From Psychrobacter sp. 4Bb (GTDB lineage Bacteria; Pseudomonadota; Gammaproteobacteria; Pseudomonadales; Moraxellaceae), in contig NZ_PJAS01000052.1 in assembly GCF_002836735.1 (NCBI RefSeq), positions 169,541 through 233,540 on the forward strand: a DNA stretch of 64,000 nucleotides, given 5' to 3'. Shown here piece after piece: positions 39,191 through 48,078 of this stretch. Each line of letters begins with the position of its first letter. The first letter of the stretch is position 1. Below the pieces are notes generated by a model. That model was not told the origin of the DNA, ran no database searches, and saw only the letters and a program-made list of their open reading frames with translations. The translations under genes were made by a program, and so were the position numbers.

Positions 39191-41455
39191 ATGGATACCG
39201 CCCTTTTGCTATCCGGCGTGGTTGGGATTGGCATTGCCGCCCAATGGTTGGCTTGGTATTTAAAGCAACCATCCATTTTATTTTTATTACTGATTGGTAT
39301 TATCGTCGGCCCAGTGCTGGGTGTATTTGACCCAGATTTGGTGTTGGGCGAGCTGATGTTTCCTTTCATCTCTTTGGGCGTAGCAATTATCCTATTTGAA
39401 GGATCGCTAACGCTAGAGTTCGATGAGATTAAGCAACATGGTACCGTGGTACAGATGCTGGTATCGGTCGGTGTACTGATTACCATTGCTATCGTGGCAC
39501 TATCGACTTATTTACTATTTGATGTCGATCCATTGATTGCTCTACTCTTCGGTGCGCTAGTCTGTGTGACTGGTCCAACGGTCATTATGCCACTGCTGCG
39601 TAGTGTACGCCCTAACAAAACCATTTCCAACATCTTGAAGTGGGAAGGTATTATCATTGACCCAATCGGCGCTATCGCTGTGGTATTGGTCTATGAGTAC
39701 ATTATCTCAGGCGGCGAAGCCAGTAGTATTCTACTGTTTGCTAAGATTGTCGTATTGGCGACTGCAATGGGTATGGCGGGCGCTTGGTTACTTGCGTTCC
39801 TTATGCGTCGTCATATGATTCCTGAGTTTTTGCGTAATGTGTTTACTCTAGCATTTGTACTGGTCTTATTTTCAATATCGAATCACCTAGAGCATGAGTC
39901 AGGTCTATTGACCGTCACAGTACTGGGCGTGGCATTGGCGAACTGGCCAAAATTCCCCCGTGAGACGATTTTAGAGTTCAATGAGTCGTTGACCATTCTG
40001 CTGATTTCAGTGCTGTTCATTATTCTGGCGGCGCGTGTAGAGTTGGCAAGCTTGCTCAGCGTTGGTTTTGCAGGGCTAGTGCTGCTCGCTATCGTGATGT
40101 TTGTGGCACGTCCACTATCGGTCTGGGCATCGGCTATCGGCTCGAACCTTAAGACCAATGAAAAGCTGATGATTAGCTGGATTGGCCCACGTGGTATCGT
40201 TGCCGCTGCTATCTCATCCCTGTTTGCGATTCGTTTGCAAGAGTATGATATTCAGGGCGTAGAGCTACTTGTACCGCTCGTATTTATGGTCATCATTGGT
40301 ACGGTCATGATTCAGGGTCTAGGTGCAAAAGTAGTCGGTAACTTACTTGGCGTACGTGAGCCTGAGACCAATGGTATTCTTATCGTTGGCTCAAACCCAA
40401 TTACGTTATTGATTGCTACCTCTCTCAAAGACCAAGGCTTCGACGTCATCGTTGCACACAATAACTACACCAATATTGCACGTGCACGCATGAGCGGTCT
40501 GCGTACTTACTTTGGTAATCCCATCTCTGATCACGCAGATCATCATCTGGATCTAATCGGTATTGGTCGCTTGTTTGCGATGAGTATGGACAAAGAAATG
40601 AACACGTTGTCTGAGATTCATTATCGTCATGAATTTGGTGAGCGTAAGCTATACCGTCTCAAATTCAGTGACGAAAAAGTCAAAAGCGAGCGTGATGATA
40701 AGCAATCGAACTTCCATTCACAGTGGTTGTTTGGCAAAGATGTGACCTATACCAAGCTTGCCAGTATGCTGTCCAAAAAAGCTCGAATTAAGATTACCAA
40801 CATCACAGATAGCTACAGCTTTGAGCAATATAAAGCCGATAATAAGCAATTCGTACCGCTATATACGGTAGATAAAGAAGGCAAACTGCACGTCATCACC
40901 GATAATTTTGATGGTACTGTTCCTCGTGACCGTAAGCTTATATCGCTAGTGGTAGACGATGAAGTACAGCCGAAGCCAGTCGATGTAACGCCTAAGCAAG
41001 AGCAGGCTCGCATGGCAGCTGATGCTAACTTTGAGTCTAACTCAAAAGCCCCTGAAAAGCGCAAAGAGCAGGAGCCTAGCCCTGATGACAGTCAAACAGC
41101 AGCGCCAGAGTCTTTGGTAGATAGTGACAAAAATGATGAGCAAAACACTGCTAATCAGTCATCAGCTACCCAAAGCAGTAGCACCGAGACTAAGTCACCT
41201 TCTAGCACTACTGTAGAGAAAAGTGAGCCAGTAGAAGAGCCAAAAACGTCTGCTACTAATATGGATAATAAAGGCGTCATGTCTGCAAATTCGACAGCGA
41301 CTTCGAAGACCAAAACCTCTACGAATAGTAATGGCAATGGTAGTGCGCCTAAAAACAAAAAAGGGGCGCTTGACCCAAATCGTCTACCTGACTCTGCTCA
41401 GGATAGCGACGCTTCTATCGCTACTACTGATGGTGTAAAAATAGATAACAAATAA
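39191..41455 (+). CDS. Cation:proton antiporter (CPA1/NhaP type) with TrkA-N domain and disordered tail
   Basis: 754 residues. An N-terminal Na+(K+)/H+ exchanger domain of about 12 membrane segments (to residue about 385) with VCVTGPTVIMPLLRS, GIIIDPIGAIAVVL (the Asp of the antiporter core) and WIGPRGIVAAAISSL. Next comes a Rossmann TrkA-N domain (NGILIVGSNPITLLIATSLKDQGFDVIVAHN) and a region to about 590. The last about 155 residues are low-complexity, rich in Ser, Thr, Asn, Glu and Lys, and probably disordered. A GGATTAA site precedes the ATG. Ion preference unknown. Confidence 0.9.
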   Translation: MDTALLLSGVVGIGIAAQWLAWYLKQPSILFLLLIGIIVGPVLGVFDPDLVLGELMFPFISLGVAIILFEGSLTLEFDEIKQHGTVVQMLVSVGVLITIAIVALSTYLLFDVDPLIALLFGALVCVTGPTVIMPLLRSVRPNKTISNILKWEGIIIDPIGAIAVVLVYEYIISGGEASSILLFAKIVVLATAMGMAGAWLLAFLMRRHMIPEFLRNVFTLAFVLVLFSISNHLEHESGLLTVTVLGVALANWPKFPRETILEFNESLTILLISVLFIILAARVELASLLSVGFAGLVLLAIVMFVARPLSVWASAIGSNLKTNEKLMISWIGPRGIVAAAISSLFAIRLQEYDIQGVELLVPLVFMVIIGTVMIQGLGAKVVGNLLGVREPETNGILIVGSNPITLLIATSLKDQGFDVIVAHNNYTNIARARMSGLRTYFGNPISDHADHHLDLIGIGRLFAMSMDKEMNTLSEIHYRHEFGERKLYRLKFSDEKVKSERDDKQSNFHSQWLFGKDVTYTKLASMLSKKARIKITNITDSYSFEQYKADNKQFVPLYTVDKEGKLHVITDNFDGTVPRDRKLISLVVDDEVQPKPVDVTPKQEQARMAADANFESNSKAPEKRKEQEPSPDDSQTAAPESLVDSDKNDEQNTANQSSATQSSSTETKSPSSTTVEKSEPVEEPKTSATNMDNKGVMSANSTATSKTKTSTNSNGNGSAPKNKKGALDPNRLPDSAQDSDASIATTDGVKIDNK

Positions 41456-41506
41456 CGTGCATTGTTATCTGCCTTATTGACTTAAAGATAAAATATTTAC
41501 CTTAAC

Positions 41507-41538
41507 AAAAAGCCCCAGCAATATGCTGGGGCTTTTTA
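41507..41538. terminator. Bidirectional terminator antiporter / tmk
   Basis: Perfect 14-pair stem AAAAAGCCCCAGCA / TGCTGGGGCTTTTT with a three-base loop, between convergent genes. A small tandem repeat (CTAACTGACTGG, 41547-41570) follows. Confidence 0.92.
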
Positions 41539-41631
41539 TTAGTGCTAACTGACTGGCTAACTGACTGGCTAACTGGCTATCGATACCTCTAGCTGCCTTA
41601 TAAATCTACAAACCTACTTAGCAAAACCTAA

Positions 41632-42363
41632 TTATTTGATATCGAATCTGTCCATAACAGTCTGCCATATACGCGCACTCACATTATCCGTACTGCCCGA
41701 TGCATCAATACGCTGTATGCGCTCAGGATAATCACTTGCAAGCTGACTAAAACCAGTATGCACCCAAGTAAAAAACTCGGTAGCTTGCTGCTCAAAACGA
41801 TCTGCTGCACTGCGCTTATTGGCACGTTTCATGCCCTCTGCTACTGGCAAATCCAACCACAATGTCAGCTCAGGAAGCTGCGTCACAAATTGTTTGATAA
41901 GCAAATCGATTTTGCCGCGTACCAACTCGTCGCCATACGCACGCCCAAAGCCCTGATACGCGATAGTAGAATCGGTAAACCTATCACATATTACCCAAGT
42001 ACCATTTTGGAGCGCTGGTAGAATGACTTGCTGCATGTGATCACAGCGCGCCGCAAACAATAGCAGCAGCTCGGTATCGTCTTCGATATCAGTCGCTGGA
42101 TCTAATAATATATCACGCAATTGCTCGGCAAATGGGCTACCACCCGGTTCACGAGTACGCAGATACGAAATGCCATTAGCTTCTAACCGCAAACACAGCT
42201 GTTCAATCGCGGTGGTTTTGCCCACGCCTTCGGTCCCTTCAAAACTAATAAAGCGGCCTAAAGTAGGTGCCGTCTCCGTATTTGAAGCACTTGATTCAGG
42301 TAGATTCGATGATGATGTATTGGTATGTGACGGTGTTGCGCTGGTGTGCATAGATACTGACAT
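41632..42363 (-). CDS. tmk: Thymidylate kinase
   Basis: Phosphorylates dTMP to dTDP. 243 residues. P-loop FEGTEGVGKTTAIEQL, TREPGGSPFAEQLRDILL, and the DR(F/Y) motif VICDRFTDSTIAYQGFGR are all present. The first 36 residues (Ser/Thr/Asn-rich, MSVSMHTSATPSHTN...) are extra compared with E. coli. No other Met lies between them and LGRFISFEG, so unless a non-ATG start is used the extension is real. Downstream of mltG (88 bases), the usual pairing. Confidence 0.96.
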   Translation of the reverse strand: MSVSMHTSATPSHTNTSSSNLPESSASNTETAPTLGRFISFEGTEGVGKTTAIEQLCLRLEANGISYLRTREPGGSPFAEQLRDILLDPATDIEDDTELLLLFAARCDHMQQVILPALQNGTWVICDRFTDSTIAYQGFGRAYGDELVRGKIDLLIKQFVTQLPELTLWLDLPVAEGMKRANKRSAADRFEQQATEFFTWVHTGFSQLASDYPERIQRIDASGSTDNVSARIWQTVMDRFDIK

Positions 42364-42451
42364 GATATGACCTTATGTCATTGATGAGCGCTACCTCTAC
42401 TTTGTAGCGCTCAATAAACGATAAGTTTTTTAAGAAGATTAAGAAGGAATA

Positions 42452-43741
42452 TTACTGCGGCGGCGTTTGAGACTTTTTCTCGCGCATGACACTGAGATAA
42501 TCTTTTACCGCTTGATTATGCTCAGCCAAGCTATTGGTAAATTTGTGCCCGCCATTGCCTGTTGCCACAAAATACAACGCTTCACTATCGGCAGGATGTA
42601 AGGTCGCTTCGATAGAGGCCGCTGATGGTAGCGCAATTGGCGTTGGCGGTAAACCATCAATTTGGTAGGTATTGTACGACGTTTTCTCATTGATGTCTTT
42701 ACGGCGAATATTACCATCATAACGACTGCCCATACCGTAGATAATAGTCGGGTCTGTCTGCATACGCATGTTTTTATTCAAACGATTTCTAAATACAGCA
42801 GAAACTAAAGGACGTTCATCCGCAACGCTGGTCTCTTTTTCAATAATAGACGCCATCACTAACGCTTCATAAGGACTCTTATAAGGCAGATTCGGCGCAC
42901 GATTTTCCCATGCATCGGTCAGTGCTTGCTGCTGGCGCTTGTACAAGTCAGTGAGCACTTTTTTGTCCGTCGTACCTTCACTATAGTAGTAAGTATCAGG
43001 AGCAAACCAGCCCTCGAGGTTATAATGAACAATAGAGTCGCCACTGTTCGTCACGCTATCTGGCAATATACCAGCCAATTCCAATGCGCTAGCAATACTC
43101 GCATTGTCACTATCTGCGGTCAGTACTTCTTTTTTAATTTTGTCATTATCGCGCAGCACTTGATACAAATCTTTAGAGGTTTTACCTTCGATAATCTGTA
43201 CCTTTATGACGGCAGCTTTGGCACCTTGCCCTAGTATCTGTAGCGCTTCTGTGATGGTAGGATTTTCTGGTAATTGATACGTCCCTGCATGCAAAGACCC
43301 CGCCATTTGCGCTTTGATATACAGCTTGGCCACGGTTGCTGAAAACAGCGGGATTTGCTGCTGCCACTGCGGCAGTAGTCCATAGTAGGTCTGCCCTTTT
43401 TCGATAGTGACCATTTGCTTGGGTTGTTCAATACGCCCAAACAATGTCTGATAGACCATCGCTAATAAAAACGCAGCAATGAGCCCCAACACGAGTAACA
43501 CTTGATAGCCGCGCTGCATAAAAAACGAAGGGTTGTTCACTCTATAACGACGAGGCTTGTTTTCACCACTGATGAGTGAGACGTTGGTTGCTGGCGTTGC
43601 TGATGTTTCTTCCACCTCATTTACCACTGGCTGCGTGTCTGGCAATGTGGTGTCGACACGCTCCTCAACTGTGCCATCTTGGGTGTTTGATGGCGACTCA
43701 TTGGGACGTTCAGGTGGCGTATTGGGTGTAGGTGTGCTCAT
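42452..43741 (-). CDS. mltG: Endolytic murein transglycosylase MltG
   Basis: Inner-membrane lytic transglycosylase that cuts nascent peptidoglycan and helps set strand length. 429 residues: a cytoplasmic Pro/Thr/Glu/Asn-rich N-terminal tail of about 80 residues, one membrane helix (VLLVLGLIAAFLLAMVYQ), a LysM-like region and the YceG domain. Catalytic motif ASIIEKETSVADERPLVSAVFRNRL, then MQTDPTIIYGMG and YNTYQIDGLPPTPI. The tail is longer than in E. coli (340 residues). Ancestral order pabC-mltG-tmk is interrupted upstream by the restriction island. Confidence 0.96.
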   Translation of the reverse strand: MSTPTPNTPPERPNESPSNTQDGTVEERVDTTLPDTQPVVNEVEETSATPATNVSLISGENKPRRYRVNNPSFFMQRGYQVLLVLGLIAAFLLAMVYQTLFGRIEQPKQMVTIEKGQTYYGLLPQWQQQIPLFSATVAKLYIKAQMAGSLHAGTYQLPENPTITEALQILGQGAKAAVIKVQIIEGKTSKDLYQVLRDNDKIKKEVLTADSDNASIASALELAGILPDSVTNSGDSIVHYNLEGWFAPDTYYYSEGTTDKKVLTDLYKRQQQALTDAWENRAPNLPYKSPYEALVMASIIEKETSVADERPLVSAVFRNRLNKNMRMQTDPTIIYGMGSRYDGNIRRKDINEKTSYNTYQIDGLPPTPIALPSAASIEATLHPADSEALYFVATGNGGHKFTNSLAEHNQAVKDYLSVMREKKSQTPPQ

Positions 43742-43910
43742 GGCAACTCGCGAGGCAGATGTTTGCTAGAATTTAGCACTGAACCGTGCGATTTTCAATG
43801 GTATTTGCTTAGCTTATGAATTATCTTAGCGCTGAATCTTATTTATATGGCTTAATACTCAGACACTTTTTCGATATTCTTAGCCTATCTATCAATAATG
43901 AAAACATCTT

Positions 43911-44675
43911 ATGAGTCTACATTTCAATCAAAGTCTTGCCAAAAACTATAAATCACCTAGCCAGATAATTCGAGTATTGAGTGAAGACTGGGTCGCAACC
44001 AATAGCTACTGCCCTAACTGTAACACCCAACCATTATCAGAATTTACAAACGGCAAGCCTGTGGCTGATTTTTATTGCGCACAGTGTAGTGAGCAATATG
44101 AGCTAAAAAGTAAGAAATCCAAATTAAGTAACATCATTAATGATGGTGCTTATAAGACCATGATTGAACGTATAAATAGTGCAGACAATCCTAATTTTTT
44201 CTTCCTGACATACTCAAAAGAGCTTACCGTGAATAATTTTTTGATTATTCCCAAGCATTTCTTTACGCCCGATATTATTGTTAAGCGTAAACCCTTATCA
44301 GTGACGGCAAAACGAGCAGGTTGGGTTGGTTGCAATATTGACTTACGCCACGTACCCGAATCAGGCAAAGTGTTTTTGGTCAAAGACCAACAAGTTATAC
44401 CGCGTGAAAGCGTTACCCAACAGTTCCAAAAGACTTTATTTTTACGCAAGCAATCTATGGCTTCACGCGGTTGGACACTCGATGTCTGGCAATGTATCGA
44501 CCGTCTCGATGTCAGTTTTTCTCTCAATCAAGTTTATGCTTTTGCTAGTGAACTGCAGCTCAAACATCCTGAAAACAACCACGTAAAAGATAAAATTCGC
44601 CAACAGTTACAAGTATTACGAGATAAAGGCATCATTGAATTTGTAAGCCGTGGTCATTATCGAAAATTATACTAA
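43911..44675 (+). CDS. DpnI-type methyl-directed restriction endonuclease
   Basis: 254 residues, the same length as Streptococcus pneumoniae DpnI. From memory it matches that protein along its length: LHFNQSLAKNYKSPSQ, SEDWV, SYCPNCNTQPL, PVADFYCAQCSEQYELKSKKSK, INDGAY, NPNFFFLTYSKELTVNNFLIIPK, RRAGW-like KRAGWVGCNIDL and a C-terminal winged-helix KIRQQLQVLRDKGIIEF. The PD-(D/E)xK residues D53, E64 and K66 and the zinc cysteines C34, C37, C56 and C59 are present. DpnI cuts GATC only when adenine is methylated on both strands. Its stop overlaps the stop of the opposing gene by a few bases. Weak ribosome-binding site. Confidence 0.95.
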   Translation: MSLHFNQSLAKNYKSPSQIIRVLSEDWVATNSYCPNCNTQPLSEFTNGKPVADFYCAQCSEQYELKSKKSKLSNIINDGAYKTMIERINSADNPNFFFLTYSKELTVNNFLIIPKHFFTPDIIVKRKPLSVTAKRAGWVGCNIDLRHVPESGKVFLVKDQQVIPRESVTQQFQKTLFLRKQSMASRGWTLDVWQCIDRLDVSFSLNQVYAFASELQLKHPENNHVKDKIRQQLQVLRDKGIIEFVSRGHYRKLY

Positions 44676-45165
44676 AAACACTTATCATCCCATAATGGTA
44701 AACCTTTGGCAGCAACCAAACGACCGTAAAATTTATGAGGAGGGTAATCTAGCTCTAGCTCATCATTTACTTTGAAAAAGTGTTTCACATTGCCATCGAG
44801 ACAGGTATAAGCTCGATTTTTCACCTGTTTATTCCAGCTCATTAGCAGCCCTAACGGAGTGCGAGAAGCTTTAGTAAAAGCTTGTCTTTCGGTTGTGATT
44901 GCACACATCACAGTATCTTCATGAAACTGTTTATCTAAACCTTGTTCAATGACTTCTTGACGGGTATGCGCATACTTAAACACACTCCCAAATGCTGTGT
45001 ATTTTTATCTTTCTTAGAATAAACAATACTAAATGCTATCTGTGAATAACAAGGGAAGTGAATTATTTCATCAGGGTTTCTTTTCGCTGCACAGCAAACT
45101 TTATTAAATATCATCAATCTACGAACTTGTAGTGGAATTCGTTGATCTTCATAGGTAGTACGCAT
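44672..45165 (-). pseudogene. Paralogue of the 45494-46060 gene, broken by a one-base frameshift
   Basis: From the ATG at 45165 (after GGGGATAATAA) the frame reads MRTTYEDQRIPLQVRRLMIFNKVC... but leaves homology at about residue 54 and stops at 44935. The next frame continues with FGSVFKYAHTRQEVIEQ... DYPPHKFYGRLVAAKGLPLWDDKCF to 44672. Alignment to the intact neighbour (AFGGVFEYAQTPEEVIEQ, DYPPHKFHDRLVATARLPLWDDRD) places one missing base in the five-T run at 45002-45006 (plus strand). Adding one base gives a continuous protein of about 164 residues. The family is unrecognised. It converges tail to tail with the DpnI gene. Confidence 0.8.
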
Positions 45166-45493
45166 TTATTATCCCCTGTTAGATAATATTGGATAGAATG
45201 CAATCATTGATCGATTAACATCAGTAGGCAATACTCATTAACAAAAGACGATCAATTATGAAGAATGTTATTGGAGATATACATCACTCAATAGACTTCT
45301 TGCGAAAGTACCAGTGCATTAACTTCAATTAACGGAGCCACAAAGGCTAGTGATGATTTATGTAAGAAGGCTGATACGTCATATAAACACAGTATCAAGA
45401 TCATAATATTACAGCCGCTAAAATTTATTAGCAGCTATAACTATAAGTAGTAACTTAATTATGAGTTTCGTATAACATAGTAATTATTTCGAA
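45166..45493. other. Intergenic region between the two paralogues
   Basis: 328 bases. Its left part (45175-45255) resembles the region upstream of the second paralogue (46066-46140), so the duplication included the promoter region. Nothing else recognised. Confidence 0.45.
45175..45255. repeat. Upstream duplicate, copy 1 (with 46066-46140)
   Basis: The two regions share TTAGATAA, CATTGATCGATT and AACAAAAGACGATCA in the same order. Each copy has two GATC sites exactly 41 bases apart (45209 and 45250 here; 46092 and 46133 in the other). They lie just upstream of the start codons at 45165 and 46060, so they probably hold the same promoter or control site. Confidence 0.65.
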
Positions 45494-46060
45494 TTATAAC
45501 AGACGCCTTTCATTATAACGTTCAGGTCTAGGTTCGCCTTGATTGTCACGGTATACATCTGCAATTAACTCATCTCTATCATCCCATAGTGGCAGACGAG
45601 CTGTCGCAACTAGACGGTCATGAAACTTATGCGGTGGGTAATCCGAATCAATTTCATCATTTATCCGAAAAAAAACTTCTTCACGATAGTCAACATAAGC
45701 ATGCATTCTATTCTTTACATATTTATTCCAATACCACACTAATTGTATAGGTGTACTAGCTGGGCGAGTAAACTGCTTTAGATTAACAGTCAGCGCACAC
45801 TTTACTGGCTCGTCATTAGGAAAAACGCGAATACGTTGCTCAATAACTTCTTCGGGTGTTTGTGCATACTCAAACACACCACCAAAGGCTATAAATTTCT
45901 TGAAATCCTTTAGATACATAACTCCTAGTGATAACTGAGTAAATTTTGATAAATGAATAATTTCATCAGGTTCTTTCTTCGCTAATTTACAGATTTCATC
46001 AAAAACCATCAAACGACGGATTTGTAGCGGGATACTTTCATCTTCATAAACTTCGTACAT
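45494..46060 (-). CDS. Unknown accessory protein of the DpnI island
   Basis: 188 residues, no signal peptide or membrane segment. Starts MYEVYEDESIPLQIRRLMVFDEICKLAKKEPDEIIH; the middle has AFGGVFEYAQTPEEVIEQ and ALTVNLKQFTRPASTPIQLVWYWNKYVKNRMHAY; the end has DYPPHKFHDRLVATARLPLWDD and a polar tail that the frameshifted paralogue lacks. A GGAGATAAG site precedes the ATG. I do not recognise the family. Duplication beside a restriction enzyme suggests a role in the island, but this is inference. Alternatives: a defence accessory, an antitoxin-like or phage-derived protein. Confidence 0.75.
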   Translation of the reverse strand: MYEVYEDESIPLQIRRLMVFDEICKLAKKEPDEIIHLSKFTQLSLGVMYLKDFKKFIAFGGVFEYAQTPEEVIEQRIRVFPNDEPVKCALTVNLKQFTRPASTPIQLVWYWNKYVKNRMHAYVDYREEVFFRINDEIDSDYPPHKFHDRLVATARLPLWDDRDELIADVYRDNQGEPRPERYNERRLL

Positions 46061-46065
46061 TGGCT

Positions 46066-46140
46066 TATCTCCTTATTAGATAAGCAGCATTGATCGATTT
46101 GCTTTAAGACACAAGACCACGCAACAAAAGACGATCACTT
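46066..46140. repeat. Upstream duplicate, copy 2 (with 45175-45255)
   Basis: Second copy of the shared control region, containing TTAGATAA, CATTGATCGATT and CAACAAAAGACGATCA, with GATC at 46092 and 46133. It also lies between the unknown gene and the DpnD-like gene, so it may serve both. Confidence 0.65.
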
Positions 46141-46197
46141 CTTTTGAGGGCTTTTGCTAATCTACTTGGTATTGATGACTGAAGTTATTTGTGAGAA

Positions 46198-46401
46198 ATG
46201 AAAGTGAATACAATGAAAAAAAATAAGAAGGCAACACAAAAATTTCAAATAGAGATTTTGGAAACGCTGAGTAATATCGTGGAAGTAAATGCTGAAGATG
46301 AGCAAAATGCGCTTTTGAAAGCGCAAGAAATGTATAGAAATGAGCAAGTGGTTTTATATCCAGATGATTTTATTGATACCCAATTCAATATCTTTCAATA
46401 A
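46198..46401 (+). CDS. DpnD/PcfM-like small protein
   Basis: 67 residues (62 if the Met at 46213 is used). The core FQIEILETLSNIVEVNAEDEQNALLKAQEMYRNEQVVLYPDDFIDTQFNIF has the DpnD/PcfM C-terminal pattern: ETL..VVEV.A.....A...A...Y.N..VVL...DF.D..F. DpnD is encoded beside the DpnI gene (dpnC) in the pneumococcal DpnI cassette; its function is unknown. Finding one 1.5 kb from a DpnI homologue supports a shared origin of this island. The stop lies next to that of pabC (convergent, three bases apart). Confidence 0.85.
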   Translation: MKVNTMKKNKKATQKFQIEILETLSNIVEVNAEDEQNALLKAQEMYRNEQVVLYPDDFIDTQFNIFQ

Positions 46402-46404
46402 CAG

Positions 46405-47397
46405 CTAGGCAGATTCAAAATCCACAACATCACCTGACAATAACGTCAGACTGCTCATTGGCATGATACCGCGCAGTGCATTGCAAAAGAAAAGCTGCGT
46501 TAATTTAGGCAAATCTTCATCTCGTAGCGACCTGATTATGACTGGATATTGCGTCGTGGATAGTGCATCTATAATTACCTGACGCATGACGCCAGCGACA
46601 CCCGATTGAGCCATAGAAGGGGTGTACCACTGACCGGTGGTTAGGTAGTTTTCATTGTCTTTATGAACGCTAGAGGCAGTTTTGGATTCTGATAGTGGTG
46701 CTTCTGCCAATTGATAGAATACATTACTCATCGTACCCTCAACCCACTGCCCACTCATATCGCGCAGCAAACCTTCACCAAGTGTTGAAGCAAGATTTGA
46801 TGCCAATGGCTCAGCTTTTATACGTTGTAGCTCACCACTAGCGAGGACATTATCTAAACGATTAAGGCTCTTGAGACCTGCTAGCGGTGGCGGTAAGCAA
46901 GCAATCTGAGAAGCCAAACATATTGCCGAAGCATTAGGTTGGATAGGTACCAAGTTTCCATTAGGCAAAGACAATTGCAGCGCAGTAGAAACTCGCATTG
47001 CGGTAGCCTTTAGCCATATCTCACAGTCGCTACCATTTGCATTAGGTGTATAACCATAACCGCGTACATTCTGCGCAGCGCGAGTAACTATTAGCTTTAG
47101 CATGCCCTGCTCTAACTGCTGGGCATACAGCTGCAGTACTGCTAATAGCTCTTCGCTATTTATGTTTAGCTGCAAGGCTTCAGCATGAGAGACAAGCCGC
47201 TGATAATGATAATCTGACCATAGTATCAACCCATCGATGACACCCATGGTGGTAAAAAACCCATCAGCATATGCCAGCCCGCGATTATCTAAAGACATCG
47301 TTACCGTTTGGCTAGTCGACCTATTATCTTCGATCAAACTGCTGACTTGTGGGTACAGACACACCCAGCCGTTTGGCACTGACATCGTATCGGTCAT
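46405..47397 (-). CDS. pabC: Aminodeoxychorismate lyase (class IV PLP aminotransferase fold)
   Basis: Cleaves 4-amino-4-deoxychorismate to p-aminobenzoate for folate synthesis. 330 residues, longer than E. coli PabC (269). PLP fold type IV features: NRGLAYADGFFTTMGVIDG, LKLIVTRA, the Schiff-base Lys region AGLKSLNRLDNVLASGE and VEGTMSNVFYQL. Branched-chain aminotransferases share the fold, but the usual order pabC-mltG-tmk supports PabC. Starts three bases after the stop of the upstream lipoprotein gene, so the two are translationally close. Confidence 0.9.
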   Translation of the reverse strand: MTDTMSVPNGWVCLYPQVSSLIEDNRSTSQTVTMSLDNRGLAYADGFFTTMGVIDGLILWSDYHYQRLVSHAEALQLNINSEELLAVLQLYAQQLEQGMLKLIVTRAAQNVRGYGYTPNANGSDCEIWLKATAMRVSTALQLSLPNGNLVPIQPNASAICLASQIACLPPPLAGLKSLNRLDNVLASGELQRIKAEPLASNLASTLGEGLLRDMSGQWVEGTMSNVFYQLAEAPLSESKTASSVHKDNENYLTTGQWYTPSMAQSGVAGVMRQVIIDALSTTQYPVIIRSLRDEDLPKLTQLFFCNALRGIMPMSSLTLLSGDVVDFESA

Positions 47398-47400
47398 GAT

Positions 47401-48078
47401 TTAGCTATTGTCTGTTTGAGTAGCGGCTTTATTTATCACCAGCATGCAACTATAAAACTCACATTTTGCCAGCTCTATTTTTTGTCCACCGACGATTCTA
47501 TTTTTGATGATTTGGCTATTGAGCATATCAGCAACCATTTTTCCGCCATCATCGCCCATCAATTGACGTGATAGCTGATAGGCTCTTTTGGCGTGGTTTT
47601 GGCTCAGCTCTTTTTCTTTGTCTGTATCAGTAGGATTGGCATAGTACCAGCCAAGCTCTAGATATTTTTCAGAGTCGATGATATCTAGATAAGGCGCGTC
47701 CGTTTTCATAAAGCGATATTTTGCCGCTGGATTACTGGCATAGTCTAGGCTGTTTTCGTCAGTGCTCATCACTTCGCCAAACACCGATTTTATACTATCT
47801 AACTCATCCACAGCGAGCGACTCAACCTTATCCGTACCCCATGCTGCGACATCATATCTCACTGGCGTGCCTTGCTGAGCAGTGGCACCATCTAGGTCAG
47901 GATTGTTTGCGCTGTCCTGTACTGGCTCATTCGTCGTTGCCTGCTCAGTGGTCTCAGCATCTGGATTTGGAGCATCTTCTTTGGTGCTGTCACAGCCACT
48001 GAGCGTCACACCAACGGCCATTATCGTACCGACTAGAAGGGTCTGTAGGTTAGGATTCCACATGGATAATTTACTCAC
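47401..48078 (-). CDS. Hypothetical lipoprotein
   Basis: 225 residues with a lipoprotein signal peptide ending in LSGC (Cys29), an acidic Asp/Glu/Thr/Gln-rich linker to about residue 70, and a globular part including YPRF-like KYRFMKTDAPYLDIIDSEKYLELGWYYANP and AKCEFYSCMLVINKA. I do not recognise a family. It overlaps no gene but is almost fused to pabC in one operon. Likely an outer-membrane-anchored periplasmic protein. Confidence 0.78.
   Translation of the reverse strand: MSKLSMWNPNLQTLLVGTIMAVGVTLSGCDSTKEDAPNPDAETTEQATTNEPVQDSANNPDLDGATAQQGTPVRYDVAAWGTDKVESLAVDELDSIKSVFGEVMSTDENSLDYASNPAAKYRFMKTDAPYLDIIDSEKYLELGWYYANPTDTDKEKELSQNHAKRAYQLSRQLMGDDGGKMVADMLNSQIIKNRIVGGQKIELAKCEFYSCMLVINKAATQTDNS

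Noticed and set aside
41541..41582. CTAACTGACTGG short tandem repeat
   Set aside because: Only about two and a half units beside a terminator; likely chance or slippage of little interest.
45285..45320. AGACTTCTTGCGAAAGT, resembling some insertion-sequence ends
   Set aside because: No transposase, partner inverted repeat or target duplication found nearby, and I could not check it against known IS ends.
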